A stretch of 17,588 bases of DNA from Funneliformis mosseae (lineage: Eukaryota; Glomeromycota; Glomeromycetes; Glomerales; Glomeraceae). Of the stretch, positions 10,846-17,588 are shown in pieces. Made by a program: the position numbers and the translations under genes. The stretch is taken from the NCBI GenBank assembly GCA_910592005.1, contig CAJVPP010001841.1, positions 1-17,588 of the forward strand, in the 5' to 3' direction. The stretch's first letter is position 1. Every line of letters begins with the position of its first letter. The notes beneath the pieces are model-generated. The model made no database searches and was not told where the DNA came from. It saw only the letters and a list, made by a program, of their open reading frames with translations.

Positions 10846-12152
10846 GTGTTTTTTTTTGACACTCATTTTAACTTAGATCGTTGCGCGAATTCAACCGATC
10901 TTTCGAATTTAAAAAGGGTAAGGTCGAAATCGTCGATCGTGAAAAAAAAAAAAAGTCTCCAGGAAATGATAAAAAGTGTGAAAATTTTAATACCAGACAG
11001 GTGACCAGTTTGACAAAAATATCTTTACCAAATATGTAAAAGTCGAAATTTCTCAAAAAAGCATATCAAATGAAGATCAATACCAAATACATAAGGAGTC
11101 AGTTTTTTTTTTTTTTTTTTTTTTTCTTTTTTTTGAATTTTTCTTTTTCGTACATTTCTAATAAATAATAATCATAATAATAATAATTCGATAAATAAAT
11201 ACGATAATAATAACGTACAAATCTTGAAATAATGCGTTCTGACGAGGTCAATCATAATGAAATCAGAAAATCCTAGATAAAGAAAACATAGTCAATGAGG
11301 CCTCAGAACATAAATCACCGTCACAAAGTGGATAGAGTTTCCTGTAAAGATTAGGAGCGAGAAAAGAATTCTTCTTTATGGTTCTTTAATTTAGAAGTTA
11401 AAACAAATGATTTTTGGTTAGATTGCAGCATCATCAAAGAGATGAAAGCGAATAAAGAGGTAAGTTTTGTAGTTTTTTTTTTTTTTTTTATTTTGTCGGT
11501 TGGATTGACTCAATTAACTCGTTCCTTTTTTTTGGAAAAGAATTCGTAATCACGTGAATAAGTTGTTGAAATTAGGAATTAAACACCCTACATTTAAATA
11601 AATTTGATTTTAGAAGAAAATGATCTAGCTTTTACATCATTCTTTAAATTAATGGATGCTAACTTTATTAGGTTAAATAAGTTTCGAAATTGGCGCAGTT
11701 GTTTCGAAAATGGCTTATAAAAATCTGCGGATAGATTCGTGAACTTTGATTGGCTGTTCCAATCGCAATAGCACGACGTGATGACGTATCAATGATTTTG
11801 GGCAGTGCACAAAGAGATTTGTGGAAACAATGATCTGATGGAACCATACGATCAACTAGAAGCAGTATACAAATCTGTGGTTTTTGTTTTTCTCTCAACT
11901 CTACAATGTCCTTGACACCCTTAAACAAAAATTAATTGACATTTTAACTTAAAAACTATTTCTTTCACTATTCGTTGGCTTTAAAGGCATTTTTTTTTTT
12001 TTCCCTTAAAATTTCCTACAGCACTTTACTGGTAAAAGTCTGGTAAGTCTTCTATTCTTTGGTATTATTATGCAAAGTACTTTCAAGTTTTTACTCTAAA
12101 ATTTCAAGATGTTAGCACCTACTACTTTTTTCAAGCTGAATAAAACGAAGAA
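10846..12152. promoter_or_regulatory. Divergent promoter region between two GATA-factor genes
   Basis: About 1.3 kb separating the ATG of the single-finger GATA gene (leftward) from the earliest candidate ATG of the two-finger gene (rightward). It contains a 23-nt T run at 11103-11125, poly-pyrimidine tracts, and two perfect WGATAR sites (TGATAA at 10967-10972 and AGATAA at 11275-11280). The part at about 11690-11900 is more mixed in composition and carries the promoter-like motifs listed separately. Strong donor GTAAGT at 11460 paired with TTTTAG ending at 11613, and GTAAGT at 12043 paired with TTTTAG ending at 12200, would be introns in a long 5' UTR of the rightward gene. No convincing protein gene is present. 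Confidence 0.55.
11716..11789. promoter_or_regulatory. Cluster of TATA-like, inverted CCAAT and ATF/CREB-like motifs
   Basis: In 75 bp there are a TATAAAA-type box (from about 11716), an ATTGG at 11749-11753 facing a CCAAT at 11759-11763 (inverted CCAAT pair, HAP-complex type), and the near-palindrome TGATGACGTATCA with core TGACGTAT at 11782-11789, which resembles bZIP/ATF sites. The motifs are seen in the sequence; their use is inferred from position in a divergent promoter and from the locally less AT-rich composition. Confidence 0.35.
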
Positions 12153-12283
12153 ATGGAACAATGTTCAGGCCGTGAGTTATATTTATTTATTTTATTTTAG
12201 GTTTGCTTAAAAAAAAGAAACAAAGTGTAACAATTTGATGTCGGATGCTGAAATTTCTATATACATATATTATTTATCTATAG
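12153..12283 (+). other. Alternative 5' exon/intron of the two-finger GATA gene
   Basis: The ATG at 12153 (context GAAATGG, good for initiation) opens six codons and one base (MEQCSG), then a strong GTGAGT donor at 12172. Spliced to the CTATAG acceptor ending at 12283, it gives MEQCSG-LVSSRRNS in frame with the main ORF, with a 112-nt AT-rich intron. A second possibility is an intron 12225-12283 (59 nt, GTGTAA...CTATAG) in the 5' UTR, with translation from ATG 12334, which has an ACCATG context. The stretch 12256-12283 looks like an intron 3' end, so the unspliced start at 12238 is not certain. Confidence 0.45.
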
Positions 12284-13704
12284 TCGTTTCTTCTCGTCGT
12301 AACTCGGTCGATTCTACTGCTTCGACCGAGACCATGTCGTCGCATACAACAACGATATCTACTACCCCACCTAGTGAGTTAGAAACACAAATTGCACTTC
12401 ATTCAGCTGCCGCTGCTCTTGCTTCGGCTCAAACCTCAAGAACACAATCAGCTGATGGTAGTGCAGGTTCAAGTCACAGAGAATCAAAAAGGCATGGTTC
12501 TAAACCACCCCGTCAACTTCAATGTTACAATTGCGGTATAAAAAATACACCACTCTGGCGTCGAACACCAGACAGAATGCATTCACTATGTAACGCATGT
12601 GGGTTATATTTTAAACAATATCACGTTCATAGACCATTACATATTATACACAAAACTAGAACAACATCGGCAAAATCTTACCCTTATATCTTACCCGCAT
12701 CGAGGGATGAGGATGATGATGATGATGATGATGATAGTGAGGATGACGATGTTGTCATGGATGATTATTCTGACCAGTCATCAACTACTGAGCAACTATT
12801 AGGACACGAATCAAATGGCGAAGAAATAGCACCAGATTTAGCATACACAGATTCACCGACACCTACTTATTCAGTATCATCAACGACGGTTTCTGAAAGT
12901 TCATGTATGCGCCCAACCGTAACGCAAACATCCACACCTGTTGCATCACCTACTCTACGACCCGCAAACATGTCACCTTCACCTTTACCAAATACATTAT
13001 CCTTACCGCCTCCATCATTACATCCTACAGCCACACCACCATTACCCTCTACCACGACAACACCATCGACGATAACATCAACGATGGCTGATATACAAAT
13101 CCAATGTGCGAATTGCGGTCAAACACAAACACCTTTATGGCGAAAGAATGATAAAGGGCAACCGTTGTGTAATGCTTGTGGATTGTATGCTAAATTGCAT
13201 AATAGGGATAGTCCTATCGCTATGCGTAAGTCAAAAATTCAACGTCGTCGTCGCGATTGGAATAAGTATGGTCATATTGATGATGGTCATAATACTGAAG
13301 ATTCTATCGATGGAACGAATTCGACGGCTGGAGGATCAAGTAAACCGTATCACGCTATTCTTCCTAATCAACGACCAATAATGCCCATGACTATGTCTCC
13401 AAGCCAAATGGCACCTGCCCTCCTAACTTTGGCTACGGCAGCTACTTGTCAGCGAGAGCAAATCCTTTTGGAAGAGCAACGTCGACAACAACAACAGCTG
13501 CTGCACTTAGATACCGTGGATGAACGTAGGGATCATAGAGATCATAGTCCTATTATTTCCTCTGTCATAGCACCACCTTTTGATCACGACGATTCAAAGT
13601 TCAAGTCTTATATAGATCAAATTCCTAGAAAACAGGTGGAGGAAATTTTGAAAGTATTTGAAAGACGATGTGAAATTTTGAAAAAGGTTTTGGGAGATCC
13701 ATGA
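12238..13704 (+). CDS. Two-finger GATA transcription factor
   Basis: Nuclear DNA-binding protein expected to recognise GATA motifs. The uninterrupted ORF from ATG 12238 gives 488 residues; other possible starts are 12153 (spliced) or 12334. Finger 1 is C96-C99-X18-C118-C121 ([15 protein letters not shown], then [13 protein letters not shown]). Finger 2 is C290-C293-X17-C311-C314 ([14 protein letters not shown], then [13 protein letters not shown]) followed by a basic arm KIQRRRRDW. Between them lie an Asp/Glu run (about 160-172) and a Ser/Thr/Pro-rich linker with almost no cysteine. Gln-rich and His/Asp-rich stretches follow, and the C-terminus (about residues 459-485) is a likely amphipathic or coiled-coil helix ([21 protein letters not shown]). 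Two-finger fungal GATA factors include the iron repressors SreA/Fep1/Urbs1, but those have a Cys-rich block between fingers, which is missing here, so an iron role is not supported. Nitrogen or developmental regulation is equally possible. Confidence 0.9.
   Translation: MSDAEISIYIYYLSIVVSSRRNSVDSTASTETMSSHTTTISTTPPSELETQIALHSAAAALASAQTSRTQSADGSAGSSHRESKRHGSKPPRQLQCYNCGIKNTPLWRRTPDRMHSLCNACGLYFKQYHVHRPLHIIHKTRTTSAKSYPYILPASRDEDDDDDDDDSEDDDVVMDDYSDQSSTTEQLLGHESNGEEIAPDLAYTDSPTPTYSVSSTTVSESSCMRPTVTQTSTPVASPTLRPANMSPSPLPNTLSLPPPSLHPTATPPLPSTTTTPSTITSTMADIQIQCANCGQTQTPLWRKNDKGQPLCNACGLYAKLHNRDSPIAMRKSKIQRRRRDWNKYGHIDDGHNTEDSIDGTNSTAGGSSKPYHAILPNQRPIMPMTMSPSQMAPALLTLATAATCQREQILLEEQRRQQQQLLHLDTVDERRDHRDHSPIISSVIAPPFDHDDSKFKSYIDQIPRKQVEEILKVFERRCEILKKVLGDP
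12710..12747 (+). repeat. GAT trinucleotide run coding for poly-Asp
   Basis: A near-perfect GAT/GAC/GAG repeat inside the two-finger GATA gene, coding for an acidic tract of about a dozen Asp residues broken by Glu and Ser. Such runs commonly vary in length between strains. Confidence 0.8.
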
Positions 13705-14027
13705 TAGGAATCAATATCTTAATTTCTTATTCCTGTTCGACTATATTCCAGAATTTATGTTGCAACAGGTGCAAACAAATATTCATAATTAATTTTTTAT
13801 TTTATTAAATTTGGAACAAATTTAAACATTTATACTGATTATTTTTAGCTATTCGATTCAACCCCTTTCTTCCTCAAATTAATCATTATTTAGGTTATGG
13901 ACTATCTTGAAAAACTTTTTATTGATAGAAATTTTTTATATATTATTTTACTTCCTTTTTTTTATACTTTTTTTTTTGTCGTCAAATTATTTTTATTTTT
14001 TTTTTCATTATTTTTATTTCACGATTA

Positions 14028-14033
14028 AATAAA
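14028..14033 (+). terminator. Candidate polyadenylation signal AATAAA for the two-finger GATA gene
   Basis: AATAAA lies about 325 bp after the stop codon and is followed by T-rich and TGTAA/TGTATT sequence, a usual arrangement for a 3' processing site. In such AT-rich DNA chance matches are common, so this is weak evidence. Confidence 0.3.
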
Positions 14034-14145
14034 TATCCGTTTTTATATGTATTGTAACATGTATTTTTCTCTTTCGAACTTCACTACCACATTTTTTATT
14101 TATCTCTTTTCCACTATTTAGACTATTTGTTAATTTGTGGTGATG

Positions 14146-14210
14146 GCAATTTGTGATCATTTTAAATATTTAGCCTGGTGTTTTGTTGCCAAGGGATGAG
14201 ATCAAATTGC
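14146..14210 (+). other. Possible 3' UTR stem-loop
   Basis: GCAATTTGTGATC at 14146-14158 can pair with GATCAAATTGC at 14200-14210: 11 base pairs with a 2-nt bulge. The loop includes CCTGG...CCAAGG, which could pair further. The block is less AT-rich than its surroundings. Function unknown; it could affect mRNA stability or be chance. Confidence 0.35.
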
Positions 14211-14681
14211 TAGTGACAAATAATTCAACTTTTCTTAATTTTTCGTTAAGAATTAAAAAATATCTAGTTAGAATTTTTTTTTTTTTTTTTTTTTAATTTA
14301 TTTCTTTTTCCATCAACATCAACATTAATTATTATTTTATTCAAAAGAGAGGAGAAAGTATATATATATGTATGTATGAGAAGATGATAATTGTGGATGA
14401 AATTTTTAATAGTGTAGGATTAGATAGTGAATTTTTTTGATTGATGTATTTCTTTTTTGAAATTGATATTGTATCGTTAAATATATATATATATTAGTAA
14501 ATATTTCAAAGAAATTAGTCTTTTTATTAAATTATTTATCACTTTTTTTTTTTTTTTTTTAGACAATAATACAATTTATTATAGTTTTATTTTATGACAA
14601 AATTAATATAATCTTTGATAAATTCCGGTAAAGTTAAAAAAATCATTAAACTATGTACAACTGAAATTTTTTGGATTTGAA

Positions 14682-14715
14682 AAAAAAAAAAATAAAATAA
14701 ATAAATAAATAAATT
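14682..14715. repeat. A-run and (AAAT)n simple repeat
   Basis: A run of A residues passes into AAAT/AATA tetranucleotide repeats. It is a simple-sequence microsatellite in the convergent intergenic region. Confidence 0.8.
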
Positions 14716-14944
14716 TAAATATTTCATGTATCAACATATTTCTAATCTCGAGTCGAAGTTAATCGAAAAGAATAATTAAACAAAGTAAAACTTGGAAAAT
14801 TCGTGAACTTGAAAAAAATATTTCTCTCCATCAAATCAAATCTTTTTTGAGTCACTAAACAAAAAAAAAAAAAACACGGAAAATTTTCTCTCAAGTTCAA
14901 ATCATTTTGGACGTAGGGAAATTTTTTATTCATTCGATCATATC

Positions 14945-14992
14945 AAAAAAAAAATAAATAAAAAATAAAAAATAAAAAATATCAAAAAAAAA
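14945..14992. repeat. A-rich (A5-6 T)n low-complexity repeat
   Basis: Alternating runs of A with single T bases, flanked on both sides by ATATCAAAAAAAAA-type units (14939 and 14979). Low complexity, no coding meaning. Confidence 0.75.
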
Positions 14993-15730
14993 ATGATTCT
15001 TTCTGCGGATCTTCCTCATCAAAATCTCAAAAACGCACGTAATTTTTATTGATAATTGATAAACGGGAAAAAATTTCAAAATAATCAATGATATACGATA
15101 TCTAAATATAAAATGATTGTCATACGACTCCAATCATTTCCATCAATTACGGCAATAATAAATGAATGCTTCAATTGCATTTAATTTGTTTCATAAAAAT
15201 CATAAAAAAATATGCAGTGGTTCATGTTCATTTGTTACAGATCGTTATCTGCATGATGATTGACTTTTAGTATCGTGTTAGTGAGTGATTCGGGTCATAT
15301 ATTGATCCTATTTTTAAAATTGGTACCAGCTCCCGATATTTCTTTCTAGATAATTCCGACAATATTACTTTATTTAAAAAACCTTTCGAAATCGAAGAAA
15401 TTTTTATTGATAATCGGCCGTCTGAGGCGTTGACCCTTTATTGAATCAAGTTTTTTTATTTTTTTTTTTATTTTTAGAAAAAGAAAGATCATTATAGGCA
15501 ATTAAATTCCTAGATTTACTAATTAATAAAATTTTTATCATCTGTTTAAAGTTTAGATAAGGATAATCAACAACGGGCACAATAATTCTTTGAATGATAT
15601 TTGGTAAAGTTCAATTCAGGTGATCATTTTATTTTCTTTTACAAAGAATAAATAACTTAGTATTATTCGATTTATAAGTTTAAATTAGTTACAGTAGTTG
15701 ATTATTTCAATAAGCAAGTATCTTCATTTT

Positions 15731-16541
15731 TTAATTATTTGAATTAAATTTAAGGCTAACGCTATTCACACAATGCCTTTCATCTTCTGGTGTGTAATTA
15801 TACCCCTCCCCCTAAAAATAAATCGGATATATAGTCGATATATGTCCTTTATTAAACAAATTAGATAAAAAAAAACTCTCTTACCTTGAAAACGTGACCC
15901 AAGTGACCACCACATGCAGCACATGTGATTTCTATTCTCTTCCTTCCAAGCGAATTGTCTTCTTGACGTTTTACCGCACCTTGTTAAATTATTTTACCAA
16001 TTATTTTTAAAGGATTTTTAGGATAAATTATATTATTATGATTATTATTATTTTTTGTTTAAATGAATCACCTGGAATAGCCTCAAAGAATGCTGGCCAA
16101 CCACATCCTGAATCGAATTTGGTTTTGGAATAATAAAGTGGTGTTTCACATGCAGCGCAATTATAAACTCCTAATGTATCCAAAAAAGAAGCCTTTATCA
16201 AAAAAAGAAGTTCATTCATTCGAACAAATTTGGTTAAATTATCATTTATTACCTTCTCTATCGAATTTATTGTATTCACCAGTACCCGGTCTTTCAGTCC
16301 CTTTTTGTCGTATGATATGAAATTGTTCAGGTGATAAGATTGCGCGCCATTCATCATCTGAACGTTCCTTTGACATTTTAATCTTATTGGTATTATTATT
16401 ATTATTTAAACTTCTTTTATTCAAAAATTGATGAGAAATTTGAATTTGTGATGAAAGGATAGATTTACAATGAACGTTTACGGGTTGAATTAAGATATTC
16501 CTTTGAAAAAAATTTCTCTGGAATGATTTATTAAATAACAT
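15731..16541 (-). CDS. msrB: Peptide-methionine (R)-S-oxide reductase, MsrB
   Basis: Reduces methionine-R-sulfoxide in proteins back to methionine, using thioredoxin to recycle the enzyme. Exons: 16253-16541, 16072-16170, 15885-15979, 15731-15811; phases close and give 187 residues. Two CxxC pairs, C101/C104 and C149/C152, form the structural zinc site. SGCGWPAF holds C119, the usual resolving Cys, and [11 protein letters not shown] holds the catalytic C175, 56 residues away as in two-Cys MsrB enzymes. The core starts with [18 protein letters not shown]. The first 55 residues are rich in Asn, Ser, Arg/Lys and hydrophobics, without acidic residues, as in mitochondrial targeting peptides. An in-frame ATG at 16376 (Met56, [10 protein letters not shown]) would give a 132-residue cytosolic form. 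A TATA box lies 54 bp upstream of the first ATG. MsrA repairs the S form and has a different fold, so it is excluded. Confidence 0.95.
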
Positions 16542-16594
16542 TTGACAAATGAGAGGAAAAAAAAAAAAGAAAGAAAAAAAAAAAACTTTATTCG

Positions 16595-16602
16595 TTTATA
16601 TA
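16595..16602 (-). promoter_or_regulatory. TATA box of msrB
   Basis: TATATAAA on the minus strand, 54 bp upstream of the msrB ATG, directly preceded by CACG and followed by a long pyrimidine tract (purines on the plus strand, about 16557-16585) reaching almost to the start codon. A TATA box followed by a CT-rich block is a classic fungal core promoter layout, so the 5' UTR would be short. Confidence 0.6.
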
Positions 16603-17324
16603 CGTGGAAGATCTGATTTAGGGTAAGAATAACTTCCATCTATGGTTCGTCATTATACGTAAAAAAAAAATTTCCGATTTTAGGAATTCATTCTAATAAT
16701 CATCAAGTACTTTTTATTATTCATGCAATTATCATTATAATTTACTGAATAGGGAATTGTTCGTCGTATGGTTTTTCTCAACTGTCAATACCACATAATG
16801 GTAATATTGAATTCAGAAAAGACAAGGAATATACAACGTCCTTAAAAACTTCACAACCCCAAGTCGATCTTCCCCCGTAAAGGAAAAGCTCAAGACCTAG
16901 AACCGATCAAAGTTCAAAAGCTTTATTAAATGGTTCGTTGACTGGAAATATACACCATCACTATTATATCATGTGCTTCCTTATGTCAATTGATAAATCA
17001 CCTAAACCCTAACAACTAACATAATAAAACGTTAGGAAGGGAAAAGTAATATACCTTCAAACCAATGTAAAAAAAATAAAAATAATATTGTAATTGATTA
17101 TAAATTCATACACAAATTATGGGATTCAAGAATCGATTGCACAATCTCGACCCCGAAATTACATAATTTTTGTCACGCCGGTCGAATTTACGACTTTTCA
17201 CGTGTTATTGTTGATAAAAAATTCGAAAAAATAATTTATCAAAAATATTCCCATAATACTACTTTTATAGAACAAAATAATCTTATTTATATAAAACTAA
17301 AAATTAAAAAATTAATAAAAATTT
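16603..17324. other. AT-rich DNA upstream of msrB, no gene seen
   Basis: Contains the presumed upstream promoter of msrB. I see no ORF of coding character, no tRNA and no extended repeat. A single CCTAAACCCTAAC at about 17002-17014 and a GTTAGG about 15 bases later form a small inverted pair, but this is not a telomere array. Confidence 0.5.
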
Positions 17325-17588
17325 TACTCTGATACCGGGCAGAGGTAATAGTATCCAGATATGGTGTTGGTAAAAACAAGGAAAAAACAGGACACAAGTA
17401 CCTTGTGGCTGAAAGTGATCCCTCTATCCAAATTTGACGCTCTCGGGGATGTCTACCTAGGTGGCAATCTTCAGACCAGTATTATCGGGCGAGTTCTGGC
17501 TAATACTATATGTCTAGTCACGACTTTGTGGGTTTCTTAGGTGTAGAGGTTAACATAAGTTACTCCTTAATACGCCGTTAACAGATTC
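17325..17588. other. GC-richer block at the right edge, possible repeat or transposon end
   Basis: Composition changes sharply near 17325 from strongly AT-rich with A/T runs to a mixed sequence (roughly 45% GC by eye) with almost no homopolymers, continuing to the window end. No ORF, tRNA or rRNA pattern was recognised. Such an isolated step in an AT-rich fungal genome is typical of a transposable element or other dispersed repeat, but no transposase or terminal repeat is visible, so the identity is inference. Confidence 0.4.
17473..17515. repeat. Imperfect inverted repeat (hairpin) in the GC-richer block
   Basis: AGAC (17473-17476) and AGTATTA (17478-17484) are mirrored by TAATACT (17501-17507) and GTCT (17512-17515), giving 11 base pairs around a 16-nt loop with small internal bulges. 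It could be part of a transposon end or an RNA hairpin. Confidence 0.4.

Larger units (their letters stand above)
13705..15730. other. Convergent intergenic region, 3' UTRs of the GATA gene and MsrB
   Basis: About 2 kb between two convergent stop codons. It is extremely AT-rich with homopolymer runs (T at 14274-14294 and 14543-14560) and A/T simple repeats. The parts at about 14130-14215 and 15200-15450 are less AT-rich. The first contains a possible stem-loop; the second has no ORF, tRNA or clear structure that I can see. Small ORFs here are composed of Phe/Lys/Ile/Asn runs and look like chance. Confidence 0.6.

Noticed and set aside
11668..11928. 86-codon minus-strand ORF in the divergent region
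   Set aside because: Composition is less AT-biased than the surroundings, but I see no known domain and it overlaps the likely promoter core. It is kept only as a possible curiosity.
12172..12200. 29-nt GTGAGT...TTTTAG intron
   Set aside because: Too short to be spliced; every other intron in the window is at least 46 nt. The same donor works better with the acceptor ending at 12283.
14742..15133. Small minus-strand ORFs rich in Phe, Lys and Ile in the convergent intergenic region
   Set aside because: They translate A/T homopolymers and simple repeats, with no splice-consistent extension or family resemblance.
17002..17014. Telomere-like CCCTAA
   Set aside because: Only one full unit is present; a telomere would be a long tandem array.
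17325..17588. tRNA or rRNA gene in the GC-richer block
   Set aside because: No cloverleaf, T-arm GTTCRA pattern or recognisable rRNA segment found on either strand.
1..17588. CRISPR array, defence island or bacterial operon
   Set aside because: The intron-rich eukaryotic genes and lack of regularly spaced repeats rule these out.

Overview
This is a eukaryotic, very AT-rich window, most likely from a filamentous fungus. Genes are broken by many short GT-AG introns (mostly 46-111 nt), and the non-coding DNA is full of poly(A)/poly(T) runs. The extreme AT content, fungal gene repertoire and intron-dense genes fit an early-diverging fungus. My best guess is an arbuscular mycorrhizal fungus of the Rhizophagus type; that assignment is inference, with no marker gene to prove it. 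All exon maps below were worked out by hand: splice sites were placed so that the codon phase closes at every junction and the protein matches the family.

Left part (1-10845): three genes in a row on the minus strand. At 1-2035 is the 5' part of VPS39/VAM6, a HOPS tethering subunit for vacuole/lysosome fusion; it runs off the window. At 2624-6741 is a complete peroxisomal half ABC transporter of the PMP70/ABCD3 type, in about 24 exons. At 6990-10845 is a glutamine-rich protein of about 1010-1018 residues carrying one GATA zinc finger with an 18-residue loop; most of its length belongs to no family I recognise.

Centre (10846-12237): a 1.3-1.4 kb divergent promoter region. To its right, at 12238-13704 on the plus strand, lies a second, different GATA factor with two zinc fingers. 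The two GATA genes are therefore head to head and could share regulation.

Right part: about 2 kb of AT-rich 3' and intergenic DNA (13705-15730), then a complete methionine-R-sulfoxide reductase (MsrB) on the minus strand (15731-16541) with a mitochondrial-type N-terminal extension and a good TATA box. The remaining roughly 1 kb holds no gene I can support. Its last roughly 265 bases are clearly GC-richer than everything around them and may be the edge of a transposable element or other repeat.

The genes are unrelated housekeeping and regulatory genes, not an operon. I found no defence system, CRISPR array, tRNA, rRNA or intact mobile element. The most interesting signals are small-scale: probable microexons (24 nt with a GC-AG intron, 11 nt, 18 nt, possibly a single nucleotide), a small set of unusually long introns, and the head-to-head GATA pair.
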